Assembly (NCBI GenBank): GCA_015680685.1 | Contig: MNCI01009150.1 | Span: 78,741-142,740, forward strand | Direction: 5' to 3' | Length of the DNA: 64,000 nt | From: Gnetum montanum | Taxonomy: Eukaryota; Streptophyta; Gnetopsida; Gnetales; Gnetaceae | In this document: positions 12,619 through 24,020 of the stretch, one piece after another | Position numbering within the stretch: position 1 is the first letter of the stretch | How the letters are laid out: each line of letters opens with the position of its first letter | The notes under the pieces: model-generated | What the model was told of the DNA's origin: nothing | Seen by the model: the letters and a program-made list of their open reading frames with translations, nothing else | Databases searched by the model: none | Translations under genes and position numbers: made by a program

Positions 12619-13189
12619 TTATAGGTTTGACACAACTTGTTATAGAGCTAGGCAACACATGGAACATTTTGGGTGTCATGTTTAAGGCTAGTGTAGCAAG
12701 TGCATTAGCAATTGTGTTTTTTCTTCTAGGGACATGTTGNCAACTACGAGGAAATCCTCTATTTCAATGGAGCTTCAACTTCCCAAGGAGGAAGTGCTAC
12801 AGCCATTTTAACATACCCCTCTGAAGAGATCCAATCCTTGGCCTATCGATTAACCTTTCCTTATACCAATAATGTGGTGGAATACGAAGGTCTTCTCAGA
12901 GGTCTTCAAGTAGCATTGACTTTAGGAATCACACGCCTTGTAGTTCGAGGTGATTCACAGTTAGTCATTAATCAAATCATTGAGATTTATGCATGCAAAG
13001 CTCTCCATTTGCAACCTTATTGTGATTTGACAAACATTTTTTGAGACAACTAGTATAAGTCGATATACAACATGTCCCTAGAAGAAAAAACACAATTGCT
13101 AATGCACTTGCTACACTAGCCTTAAACATGACACCCAAAATGTTCCATGTGTTGCCTAGCTCTATAACAAGTTGTGTCAAACCTATAAN
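12619..13189. other. Inverted contig between N12740 and N13189
   Basis: 12741-13188 reads aRH on the plus strand while everything around it reads pol on the minus strand. Its last 121 bases (13068-13188) are the reverse complement of the 121 bases before N12740 (12619-12739). Flipping this piece would give a continuous minus-strand aRH with a simple end overlap. This looks like a small contig scaffolded the wrong way round; a stretch of RH/aRH is also missing at the 13189 join. Confidence 0.8.
12741..13067 (+). pseudogene. A archaeal-type RNase H (aRH), in the inverted contig
   Basis: ILYFNGASTSQGGSA, NNVVEYEGLL and VVRGDSQLVINQ match the aRH of B (ILNFDGASTSRGGSA, NNVAEYEGLL, VVRGDSQLVLNQ). 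The first catalytic Asp is Asn here (FNGAS for FDGAS). The C-terminal part (HVPRRKNTIANALATLALN) lies in the inverted-repeat arms. aRH sits between RH and INT, the diagnostic place for Tat elements. Confidence 0.8.
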
Positions 13190-14170
13190 GGAGAAGATAA
13201 GGACAAGGCATGATTTCTCTACATCGTTGTATCGTTGTTCATAGGCAATTAAAGCATGGCTTAGGTAATATACCGGGATCTCGACTCCATCTTGACATTT
13301 TTGACAAAGCATCAATGCAATGGAAGAATAGGAAGTTGCAAGGTATATGTAAAAGGGTCTATCGCTTTGCAGGGGATAAACAATTGGCAGTTGGGCTAGC
13401 TCTTGTTTTATGTTCTCGAATGCTTCCTAACATTGTTGGGTTCATTGGAAATGTAGATTTTTTTGTAATAGGTGTTGCATAGGTCTCAACTTATCTGTTA
13501 GCCTCTCGATAAAGTGTCTTATGAACTAAAGTCTACCTTGGAGACCACGTAGTTCTGTAAGGTCTTTTCGTGGTTGCATGTTAATTATTTCCTTAACCTT
13601 ATCAAGGTATACCCATATTCCTATTTCAGAGACTATGAAACCAAGCATCTTGCCTGTTTTGACACCAAATACACACTTCTTTGGATTAAGTCTAAGGTCG
13701 TATTTGAGACAAATTTTAAGCACTAGGTCAAGATCTTTTGCATGTTGTTCGATTGTTTTAGATTTAACTACGATATTGTCAACATAATCATTGACCAAAT
13801 TGAGCATGTAATCACTAAATATATATGTCATTTCTCGTTGATATGTAGCTCCTACATTTTTAAGGCCAAATGGCATCATCATATAGTAGAATGTGCCCCA
13901 AGGTGTCATAAATTTTGTTTTGAGTTAATGTTCTAGATTGATCCTTATTTGATTGTATCTTGAAAATCCATCCATAAAGGATAATAGTGCATGCCCGATA
14001 GTTGTGTCAATAAGTTAATTAATGCTAGGTAGCACGAAGTCATCCTTTATAGTGGCTATGTTAAGATCACGAAAGTCGATACATATGTGTATACTACCAT
14101 TCTTCTTATGGACTACAATAATGTTTGATACCCAATCAGAATAGCCAATGGCTTGGATGAAACTGGCTTG
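13190..14170 (-). pseudogene. A reverse transcriptase (C-terminal two thirds) and RNase H
   Basis: From 14170 downward: ...QASFIQAIGYSDWVSNIIVV, KNGSIHICIDFRDLN, then MTPWGTFYYMMMPFGLKN and NDYVDNIVVKSK, where the catalytic YVDD has become YVDN. RNase H follows: VEIPVYYLSHALIAYEQRYN at 13200-13300. The N-terminal third of RT is at 21838-22210, beyond the D insertion. Stops near 13935 and elsewhere show decay. Confidence 0.85.
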
Positions 14171-14175
14171 GTAGA

Positions 14176-15290
14176 TGATGAGACGTGACATGCATAGCTT
14201 AGCGATATCGCGTACGCAATATCGCAGCCACCGCAATATCGCATCCCATGCGATATCGCGTACGCGATATCACGTCTTTCCCTGCGATATCACCTACGCA
14301 ATATCGCGGTCCGCCATCATATCTATAAATAAGAGGCGGCACTCCCCTCATTTCCCAATCCTGGCTAGAAGTAGCGAAGCTCTAGCAGTTTGAACACTCC
14401 AGAGTTAGATTAATTTCCCATGTGCCCGCAGTAGGAGTCCTAGAGTGAACGGCTCTTTATTCGAGCAACTTCGAGCAACTTTGTAACCTGAACACAAGTT
14501 GTGTACGGCAATAAAGATGAACTTGATTGGATAAACCTTGCAGTACATGGTTTTATTGCATTGTTATTTATTTCTTTCCTAGTACGCACAAGTATGACTT
14601 AATTACGAGCATCTACGGATGTGTACGGCTAATCAAGGAATCGGCTGCTCGCTGCAACGCATGAGTACAACTTGACTACGAGCATTGGCTGCTTGGTAAC
14701 CCAGTAGCATATTCTAGGATCTATGCTTGGTAATCCCAGTAGTAGTCCAACGTGTACGGCTAGTTAAGGAATCAGCTGCTCATCGCTAGGCTAGAACGTA
14801 TGATTAGTATAACTTGGCTACGAGCATCCATGGGTGTGTACGGCTAGCCAAGGAATCAGCTGCTTATCACACTTAGGCTAAATAGGTGCCTCAGTATGAC
14901 CACTTTGAGCACTTGCGTTACGTGTGGTGATCCCAATAACGATTAGCATTTGGTAGCCACAGTTGCATAGTTCAGGGTGTGTCCGGTAAGTGGGAACGGA
15001 TGCTGACGCTAGTTAATTTAGACTTAGGACATTAGTTAGACGTAGTTAGTTTCTCAACCCTTTCCCTCATAGCTTAGGAGATAAACTGAAAAAATACCAA
15101 AAAAATCACATACCTCAGACTTGCTTAACCATACACCGTGACATATACAGGCAAGCCTAGGAAGACAACGAACGATTAACCCCAAGTGTTTCTTATGACG
15201 TTAAGGCATTTAGTCTGCGGAGTTCGACTGGATCGTGCATGCATGCTCGTATTCGTATGGTTGGGTGTAGGGGTACCTCGCCACTCATCA
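14176..15290 (+). repeat. D 5' LTR
   Basis: 1,115 bp against 1,047 bp for the 3' LTR. The 68-bp difference is explained mainly by extra GATATC units at its start. TATA box CTATAAATAAG at 14323-14333. The interior carries repeats of 'gtgtacggctaatcaaggaatcg' type (about 14500-14880). It ends CCACTCATCA. Confidence 0.9.
14200..14312 (+). repeat. Palindromic GCGATATCGC cluster in D 5' LTR
   Basis: About seven copies of (G)CGATATCG(C) or CAATATCGC, joined by 'gtacgc' so that neighbouring units are themselves inverted repeats. The 3' LTR (20810-20850) has about three. Related but diverged clusters occur in G (2398-2462) and at 7240-7310. Position upstream of the TATA box suggests a U3 regulatory element. 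Confidence 0.75.
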
Positions 15291-15291
15291 T

Positions 15292-15309
15292 TGGTGCCGT
15301 TGCCGGGGA
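15292..15309 (+). other. D primer binding site (tRNA-Asp)
   Basis: TGGTGCCGTTGCCGGGGA begins one base after the LTR. It matches the complement of the plant tRNA-Asp(GUC) 3' end at 17 of 18 positions (T for C). Confidence 0.8.
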
Positions 15310-15435
15310 CTAAGTGTTTTCATGCCAATTGAACATAAGGGATATCACTCACATTGTTGTGAGCTTTAAAAAAACCTTAGGGTTAATCAGTTAATCCAGA
15401 ACATTAATTAACGGTAGAAATTGCACACCATTAGG

Positions 15436-18400
15436 ATGGGTTCTTCTCATGAAATCAACTCACCTAAGGGCAATACAGGAGACAGTCAGCGTCATATGCA
15501 TAACCCAGATCAGCCAGGTCTTAAACAATCCAAGGTCACATATACTCATCCTGATGAGTATGTCCCTGACTTTACTTTTATTTTCCATCAAGATGAACAA
15601 CTACAATGGAGAGATCTGCAAGGTAACATCGTGTTACCCCCAGATAGATCTGCCCCTAACATGCTTTTCTGTGCCTTAGCACAGACTAGCATGCAAGAAC
15701 TGATTGCGGAATACGTTTTGGATGATTATGACATAAGGGATTATCATCTCACAAATGTCCAACGTATTCAGGACACAAGGTAGGAGAGCCAACATTCATT
15801 GTCGAAGGGCAAGGTCCCCCATGTCATTAGTGAAATAGGAGACGAGGAACCCCTCACAATGGGTTTCTTAAAAAATGATGTTCCTCCTCCTCACTTTGGT
15901 GAAGAGGATAGGCATCATGGCCTTCGATCAACTGTACGTGCTACAAGCTCTGATCCCCATGAGCACCAACTGTTCACGGTAGGAACAACTACTCACACTA
16001 AGGACAGACACTTAGATCGTTACAACAATCAGGGCCGAAGCAGCCGAAGAGAAGGTAAGAAACATCGCCATGGTGATGGATCTCCTTCTTCTTCTCCTTC
16101 ATCTCACCATTCACACTCTCCTTCCATATCTGGGCACAACCATCGTGAGCATAACAGGGAGAATAAAAGTAAAAGAGATGAAAGACCTCGACAGGAAGGT
16201 CGCGAGGAGTTAGGACAAGGGCAAGGACATAGGGAGAGTAGGGAACCACCACGAAGACATCATAGACGTCATGAAAGAGATGATCATGACGAGCCCCTAC
16301 TCGCAACCCAAAGTATGCTAGACATTACAGAGGCAGTTAGGATTCCCACAAGGCACTTAAAGGATAGTAGAATCAAGCGTTTGGACATAAATAATATTCC
16401 ACATTTTAAAGGAGGATACAATGCTGATCCTCAACATCATTTGCAGCCATTCCACAATGCTTGTGCCTTGTAGAAAATTGATAGTGAGTGGCAGAAGCTT
16501 AAGTTATTCCCAAGAACACTCACCAAAGAAGCAAAGAGCTAGTACCGGTCCTTAGAATCGGAAACCATCAGGAGGTGGAGTACGATGCTTGAACTGTTCA
16601 ACAACAAATATCAAACGTACTCCAGAGTGTCCAATTTGTGGAAGAAAATCCAAGGTTGGAAACAAGGTACTCATGAACCCTTGGATGCTACCATGGCCCG
16701 CTACTATACACTACTACATCGCTTCCCGGGCCATGGGTACGCTAAGCGGGATCAACTTCGCCACATCGTGGATGGGCTAAGAAATGAAACAAGAAGGACT
16801 CTTGGGACTTACGCCCAAGGGAGAATTTCCCAACTAAGAGCTCATGAAGTTAAAAGCTTGTTGGAACAAGTAGCACAAGAATAGGGTGAGCTACGAAAGA
16901 GAGAAAGTGCAGAAGAATAAAACCACGATCCCTCCCTTCGCAAGAAGGGAGTGAAATTCTGTGATGAGGAGGATGAGTCACCAATTGAAGAGTTGGTGAA
17001 CCGAAAAACCTTGCCGATCCAAAAGTTAACAACAGAAATAGCAGCTAAGGTAGACGATGTATGGAGTTCCTTAGACTCCAAAATAGAAACAGTCTTGAAG
17101 ATTGTAGAACAGTTTAAGGTTGAGCAAAGTAGTGACAAAGGAAAGAAAAAGTGGAGAGATTTAAGCCCTACACATAACAAGGGTAAGGGAAAAATCACTA
17201 ACTCCGATGTGGCTGTAAATTTTGATTTAGACAGTGATAGTGGACGTGAGGTCTGCTACTATGACCATCCTAAGGGATGTTGCCCAATTATCTCACATCT
17301 GTAGGAGTCTGGGGTGTATGTGCTAAATCCAAGACTTAATCAACGGCAAACACCCCGAAGGTTACCTTATCCACAAGGTAACCCGAGGCAGTTTCACCAA
17401 CCACTAACGTATTACCCAAGTGGAACTCCACCTCAACCCATCGAACAACATCAGCAATGGAAATACCCACAGTCATGGGGAATGCCATTACCGAAACAGC
17501 AATACCCTTACCGACAGCCCGATCCTTATGGATATTATGTGCAGCAGCCGATTTCTCCAAGTGACTCTATGGGTCACACAAACCCCAACCGTCACTACCA
17601 AGCTTGGGAGTACTTCAGAAGGACTCCTTCTCCTCCGAGAGACACTCCATATCCACACCATCCTCCTAACCCAACTACACCTCTTCCACCTCAAGTAGTT
17701 CCCATAACACCTCCTGCTCCAACAATGCAAGAGGAACTTCCTCCTCAACCGCAGCAACATCACGCTGCGAGAGCTGTAAACATCCAACCTGCTGATGGTT
17801 CTGACAACAGTAAAAAGAGAAGACCTTACTTCAGAACCAAAAGCCCAGATAAACTCTTGCAACAACAAGCGGTTGAGGCCATGTACATGCCTCCATCATC
17901 TAACACCTCGGAGCACCCTTCAGTCCAAAGGAGTGTAATGCATACGATTATGCTAACACATACCGTAACTGATTGGATCAAGGTAGGCCACCTTCCTAAG
18001 AAACTAACTAACCCTGGGAGTCCCTTCATTTATTTGCAGATCGCTGAAAATGCACCACATTGAGCTCTTCTTGACTCAGGTTCCGAAGTCAACTTAATTT
18101 CGCAAAAGATGCATCACGCCTGGAACCTGCCCCAACTTAAGAAGAGCAATGTTCAACTAGAGTTGGCGGACCAGTCCATCACTATTCCCTTAGGATTGGT
18201 GGAGGATGTTATTACCACTGTGTGTGGTTGGTTCTACCTAGCTGACTTTCTAGTGATCGAAGTGAACAACAATGAAGGGGACTTTCCAATTATAATGGGA
18301 AGGGCATGGCTAAGCACAATAGACACATGCCTTAGGATCCGTGATCTTTCCTTGGAAATCTCTAAGATAAACATATGTGGAAAGATCGAGAAGAGGACAG

Positions 18401-18768
18401 TTCCATGCATCACATATAGTGATTCATTGGGTGATGACATTGAGGAAATATCTCCATGTAACAGGTGTGCCCAAGAAACTCTGCAACAAAGATGCCTGTA
18501 TGTAGCAACCACACAAGAAGTAGTAGACACCCTGTGGTTGACAGCTTCTCATTGGGGCAAAAAAATATGCATGGAACGAACTGAGGAAACTCATGCCAAT
18601 AACCGTGGCATAGACACATTGGAACGTGAGCGTCGCCGACTTCCACCCCTTAGCTTAAGATCATCAATTGGGAGGAGTTGGGCACTTCTAATAAATTCAA
18701 ACAAAAGCTCATTACTTCAGATCTCTCCCTTACAACTCAGTCATGGGGGAGATGGCCACCTATGCTAA
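15436..18768 (+). pseudogene. D gag-protease polyprotein
   Basis: A single reading frame of about 1,110 codons from ATG 15436 (MGSSHEIN) with no frameshift, broken by seven in-frame stops at 15781, 16471, 16540, 16882, 16918, 17302 and 18061. Order: N-terminal part; a long Arg/His/Ser-rich basic stretch (about 16020-16290); the PF03732-type gag core (16390-16880: NNIPHFKGGYNADP, HRFPGHGYAKRDQL); a Pro/Gln/Tyr-rich region (17314-17760); and an aspartic protease with LLDSGSEVNLIS right after the last stop and IIMGRAWLSTID near 18290. I see no zinc knuckle. The stops fit single transitions (e.g. TGG to TAG at 16540, CGA to TGA at 18061). The frame ends TGA... at 18766 with HGGDGHLC. Confidence 0.85.
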
Positions 18769-18789
18769 CCATATGGGCCCTTCAGTTCT

Positions 18790-18940
18790 TTTAGGTTTTT
18801 GTTTTACACGTTTTTGTTTTACAACGTTTTTGTCTTACACATTTTTGTTTTACAAATTTCTTTAACTTTTCTAATTTTTGTTTTACAACTTTCTTTAACA
18901 TTTTGTGTTTTTGTTTTACATCATCGTTATACTTTTCTAG
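18790..18940 (+). repeat. TTTTGTTTTACA minisatellite in D
   Basis: About seven units of 'tttttgttttacaa' with spacers of 0-14 bases, directly after the ORF. G has one unit at the same place (5935). No coding sense. Confidence 0.75.
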
Positions 18941-20785
18941 TTTTTGTGTGCATGTGTGTCATCCACCCTATAAGTTCATCACCCAATAAGTGTTCAAACC
19001 GATGGGATGAACTTTTTTTCATTAATTACTAATGTTTGGTTTTTACCTTTAAGTTCCAATGTTGATACTAAGGTATGTTTCTTCTGATATGGCAGGCAAT
19101 GAGATCACTTCATCCATCCATCCATCAAAGTCTATGGTTTCCATTGGCTTGGAAATGTACATTTTCCTTCCAATAAGAACTTTAAAAAATTGGTAACTAG
19201 GCATTTCTCACACTAAGGAAGGACTTAAGGATTGCAAAGGGTGTGACTTCAAGGGAACTTGATGCTCTTGTGTTGGTTATTCACTTGGGTGCTTGGTTGT
19301 TTTCTTCTTGAGTTTTCTTACTGTTTCGATGTTACCCATTCTTCAGAAGCTGAGACAATAAAAATAAAGAAGTCTTTGCATGGTGTGGTCCCCACGCATA
19401 AAAACACAAAACAAAAAAAAGAAGAAAAAAAATGGAAAAACAGAAAAAAGAGAAGAAGAAAAAGCTAAAAAGCCAAAAGTGAGGATTCAAAGCACACCCC
19501 TTAGACGAAATAAAATTTGGGCTGCAAGCACTGGTTATGGAACCAAAGTGTTCCCTCTAACTAAGGCCCTTCTCGCTTCCCATTCTCTCTGTTGTTTCGT
19601 CGGAATGGTGGTGGCTTCTCGAAGTTGCATCCTTGTTACCCAAGTGGATGATTTAACCAACTGCATTGATGCGAAGTCACTGGAAGTGGTTGGTTTGAGC
19701 CCAGAGTTGGAATGAGATTCGCCAAGTCACATTAATCATGTAACACACAAGGGGCTGTACACCACCTTGTTCTTGGGATTCCATTCCACTTCTCTTCTTC
19801 CCATCCTTCTCTCCATTGTTCACCTCATTGCCGGTTGTATCATTGTATATACTTTGGTTGATGCTTTGTTTTCTTTTTGGTAAGTTCTTACGGTTAAGAC
19901 TTTAACTCTTGTTTCCAAAGGACATTCCCCAAGCCTACGGACTCTTTGAATGTGGGATTGTCAGGGCATTAAGGGCATGAGCCTGCTTTGGGGAGGACCC
20001 ACTGACATTCCTATTTGGAACCTTAGTTAACTTCTTTTCCTTAACATTTTGCAATTAATTTTATTTTTTGTTCATTTCCATCTTGACATCCATTTCACTA
20101 ATGCCATAGTTTTCCCTTTTTACCTATCTTTCTTACTCCTTTTCTTTCTCCATTCTAATGCTACCGGAGGTTCGCAATTAGTCATGGGGGTACGGGGCCT
20201 AATTTTTTGATTTTTCTCCTAAGCCCTAGATTTTTTCATTTCTCTTCCTAACCCCTACACCTTTAGTACTCATCAGTAACATCTTCCCAGATCTATATCA
20301 GCCATACCACAACCTAGCCAACGAACCTAAATCGAAGCAAGGTATTATTTACTTAATGATTCAATTACCCTTGCTAATATATGATTGTGTTGTGTGTGCA
20401 AATGGCAATCATACAATAATAGAATGGATCTGGAGCAAACACTTGGAATGGAGCAGTGATGAAGCAGCTATGCAAGGAGTAGAATGGATAATGTGCTTAC
20501 GGATGAATAATAGAAGGCGCAATCTAGGCGTTGGTAGCAGCAAGACTCTTCTCTCTTCTTCTCTTCTATTCTCTCTCCTCTTTTCTCTCAGCTGCCAAAT
20601 GTGGCCTGATGTCATTGTAATAAGGTGTTCACCATTGTTGTCACGAACACCATTTTTTGTCAAGTCTTGTAATAAAGATCTGTTCACATGTCATCCCATT
20701 AGTTCCATTCCCCTCAATAATCCCATACCTACCTGATATCATTGTAAGGAACTCAAGGACGAGTTTTCATTCAGTCATGGGGGTA
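18941..20785 (+). other. D non-coding 3' region
   Basis: About 1.8 kb without a credible gene. It holds an A-rich run (19395-19470, 'aaaacacaaaacaaaaaaaag' type), a block shared with G (19970-20010) and, at the LTR edge, the polypurine tract CATGGGGGTA (20776-20785). 'Tcatgggggtacggggcc' also occurs at 20182, an internal near-copy of the tract. ORF 20356-20736 is not supported by homology. Confidence 0.55.
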
Positions 20786-21832
20786 TGATGGGACGCGACA
20801 TGCATAGCACCGCAATATCGCATACGTGATATCGCGTATGCGATATCGTGGTCCGCCGTCATATCTATAAATAAGAGGTGGCACTACCCTCATTTCCCAA
20901 TCCTGGCTAGAAGTAGCAAAGCTCTAGCAGTTTGAACACTCCAGAGTTAGATTAATTTCCCATGTGCCCACAGTAGGAGTCCTAGAGTGAACGACTCTTT
21001 ATTCGAGCAACTTTGAGCAACTTTGTAACCTGAACACAAGTTGTGTACGGCAATAAAGATGAACTTGATTGGATAAACCTTGCAGTACATGGTTTTATTG
21101 CATTGTTATTTATTGCTTTCCTAGTGCGCACGAGTACGACTTGATTACGAGCATCTACGGATGTGTACGGCTAATCAAGGAATTGGCTGCTCGCCGCAAC
21201 GCGTGAGTACAACTTAACAACGAGCATTGGCTGCTTGGTAACCCAGTAGCATATTCCAGGATCTGCGCTTGGTAATCCCAGTAGTAGTCCAATGTGTACG
21301 GCTAGTTAAGGAATCGGCTGCTCATCGCTAGGCTAGAACGTGTGATAAGTACGACTTGGCTACGAGCATCCACAGGTGTGTACGACTAGCCAAGGAATTG
21401 GTTGCTTATCACACTTAGGCTAAATAGCTGCCTCAGTACAACCACTTCGAGCACTTTCGTTATGTGTGGTGATCCCAGTAACGATTAGCGTTTGGTAGCC
21501 ACAGTTGCATAGTTCAGGGTGTGTCCGGTAAGTGGGAACGGATGCTGACGCTAGTTAATTTAGACTTAGGACATTAGTTAGAGTTAGTTAGTTTCTCAAT
21601 CCTTTCCCTCATAGCTTAGGAGATAAACTAAAAAAATACCAAAAAAATCACATACCTCAGAGTTGCTTAACCATACACCATGACATATACAAGCAAGCCT
21701 GGGAAGACAACGAACGATTAACCCCAAGTGTTTCTTGTGGCGTTAAGGCATTTAGTCTATGGAGTTCGACCGGATCGTGCATGCACGCTCGTATTCATAT
21801 GGTTGAGTGTAGGGGTACCTCGACATTCATCA
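20786..21832 (+). repeat. D 3' LTR
   Basis: 1,047 bp, matching the 5' LTR throughout apart from scattered transitions and the shorter GATATC cluster. TATA box at 20865-20875. Followed by target duplication gtaga (21833-21837). Confidence 0.9.
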
Positions 21833-21837
21833 GTAGA

Positions 21838-22210
21838 GCTTTGTGATTTTAGCACAGACTGCTAACACCACCTTGGGTCTAACTTTTCCTATTTTTTGCT
21901 TCACCGGTTTGACCTTTTCATCAAGGATAACATTTTGTTGGATGATTTGTGGGTCTAATCCTAGCATGTTAGTATATGACCATGCAAATGTTTTTATGTT
22001 TTCTTTTAGCACTTGAGTGATGTCACCGACAAGTTGTGAGTCTAGTAGGATGCTTAGTTTTAATGCTCTAGCTTTGCCATTGAATGTAGTAATGGGGATT
22101 TCAACTAGAGGATCTTTAGTGATATTATTAGCTTCTAGATCCAAAGTCTTAGTCACATTTTTAGGCCTGTTTCACATTTCTTGAGTGGAGACTATTAAAT
22201 TAGTATAAGT
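21838..22210 (-). pseudogene. A reverse transcriptase, N-terminal part
   Basis: TLDLEANNITKDPLVEIPI, FAWSYTNMLGLDPQI and AKITKLY match B at 57002-57300 (EANSITEDPLTETPI, FSWSYNDMPGLDPHI, NEITKLY). The frame continues at 14170 after removal of D. Confidence 0.85.
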
Positions 22211-22439
22211 GGATGGGTCTAGATCCAAGGATTCTAGATTGATTGCTCTTTTTACCTCCTCGTATGGTCCATTGAGAGACAATGTTGAAAGGATATTCTT
22301 GGTGGCCATGTGTTTGCTCTTGCCAATTTAAACTGGGAGCAAAGTAAGAGACATCCCCTTGATGAAAGAGTTACTAAATGTAAATAGACATAGAGTAATA
22401 AAACTATGTATTGCCAAAATTGGGGGATGCAATGGTATT

Positions 22440-22505
22440 TATGGCAGTTTAAGGCCATACCAGGCTAGATGGCAGTTTTAGGCCATATCGGGCTGATAGT
22501 ATTCA
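22440..22505 (-). repeat. A border array 2 (antisense gene / RT)
   Basis: Two clear units of 'atggcagtttaaggccat' with 'accaggctag' or 'atcgggctga', plus a partial unit. Same motif as the B array at 56540-56720 in the same place. From 22510 to 22860 is AT-rich sequence with no feature. Confidence 0.7.
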
Positions 22506-22874
22506 TGTTGACTTGTCCTCTTGAATGTGTATGTAGCATTTTTAAATTTTAAATTTTTTTGCAAACAATTTGTTTATGAGGCTTTAAAATTTTGTGGATT
22601 TTTAAATGTTTATATATGTGTATATTTTGTTTTTATTTTTTATTTTATCCTGATTTCAACTTTTCATCCCTTCCTTTGCATAATAATATCTTTCTTTGGC
22701 CTCATCTCCAGAGGTTGGAATAATGAGGAATATAGGCCAATGTAAAACAAAGATGACATAAATGAAAAAAAATCTTAAACATGGTAAAATTTAAATAAAT
22801 AAAATAAGAGAAAACTAAACTAAATTAGGAATGAAAATTTGAGGTTTTAAAAGGCGGTTTTGAAGTGAAGGGAC

Positions 22875-24020
22875 ATCGTTCGTGCTAGCATGAGCTCTTG
22901 GATTGTAGCATGAGCTAGGAGTGTAGCATAAGCTACAATGTTAGCGTCAGCGTGAGCAAGGAAACCATGAAGGACAAGGGAAGAGGAAAAGCAAGTCAAG
23001 ACAAAGGAAAGAGGTAGTCAGATCTAGCGTTTATGGAGGAGAGTGAAGAGCTTCTCCAGCATCTCCCCCAAGCTAGGATTCCAATGTGGGATGGGGCCCT
23101 GCAAAGGTAGATTTTTTTTCCTTTGGCTTTCTCTGGCATTTGTAAATAGCGTTAGCTAGGGAAAAATTTTATGGTTGCAATTTTGGGGTTGTTTCGAGGT
23201 TTATTTGTGATTTTTGGCTTACTATTCTTGATTTTCATGGCATTACCATAAGTGCCCAGGGTGTGTGTGCAGGGCATGAGTGCCTAGGGAAATGTAGGGC
23301 ATAGGTGCAACTTAGATTTTTTTGGTTGTTTTGCATTTTGGGGCAAGCGCATCATGAGTGCTAGGAATATCTTGGACAGCATGAGCCTTTTCCTAGGCAA
23401 CATTTTCTTTTTTCTTAGGGCCTCTTTGCAGCGTGAGTTTAGGCTTCCTGGTGTAGTGTGAATTCTAGATTTTTTCTTGGGTAGCATGATTGTCAAGGGA
23501 AGGCTAGGTTTCCTTTTACTTGTAGCATGAGCTACATTGTTGGGGAGGTTTCTAGCATGACTGCTAGGTTTCCTAGGCAGCATCCATCTTTTATTGTGTG
23601 TAGTGTGACCATCGATATCTTGGGTAGCATGAGCACAAGACAAGGGTTCTAGGGCAGCGTGAGCTATAGAGAAGGGTTCTAGGGTAGCATGAGCTATAGG
23701 TTCCCTAATGTGGAATGTGAGTTCTACGAGAGATAGGCATTGTGGGTTGCTGGAATAGGCCCTAATTTCCTGTAGCGTGAGTTGCTGGGAATGGGCCCCA
23801 ACGTGAGTTTCTGGGAATAGGCCCCAACATGAGTGTGGGCCCAGAAGGCTAGTGTGAGTTTGGGATAGGCCAGCGTGAGTTTGGGCCAGCAAGGCCAACG
23901 TGAGTTTGGGCTAGCAAGGCTAGCATGAGTTTGGATAGTTCCCACCTTTGAGTTGTTTGGGAGACTGCAGTGTGAGTTGTGGGAGGGGTTACCTCCAACA
24001 TGAGTGTCTAGGTTCCCCTT
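22875..24020 (+). repeat. AGCATGAG / GCGTGAG word repeats around exon 1 and in intron 1 (A)
   Basis: More than twenty copies of 'agcatgag', 'agcgtgag' or 'aacgtgag' upstream of exon 1 (22880-22960) and through intron 1 (23340-24005), the later ones in units such as 'ttgggccagcaaggcca'. The same word fills the A LTR (8880-9560, 33850-34520) and leader (32435-32680). The 204-aa minus-strand ORF at 23284-23898 is a by-product. Confidence 0.75.

Larger units (their letters stand above)
14176..21832 (+). mobile_element. D: non-autonomous gag-PR LTR retrotransposon
   Basis: Complete: target duplication gtaga at 14171-14175 and 21833-21837, LTRs beginning TGATGRGACG and ending ATTCATCA or ACTCATCA, a tRNA-Asp primer site, one gag-PR ORF and a G-rich polypurine tract. 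It has no RT, RNase H or integrase and so depends on a helper. It interrupts the RT of A after codons for KITKLY. The tRNA-Asp site and gag type suggest an Athila-related source (inference). Confidence 0.9.

Noticed and set aside
12741-13188. A biological inversion with flanking inverted repeats inside A
   Set aside because: Both edges are single Ns and the repeat arms fall at contig ends; a scaffolding error is simpler.
15781-18063. Stop-codon recoding in D gag-PR
   Set aside because: Seven stops of three kinds with no shared context; decay by deamination fits better.
20356-20736. 126-aa ORF in the 3' part of D
   Set aside because: No family, no homologue in G, ordinary length for chance in this composition.
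23284-23898. 204-aa minus-strand ORF rich in His/Ala/Thr
   Set aside because: It is the translation of AGCATGAG word repeats in intron 1 of the antisense gene; no match in B or C.
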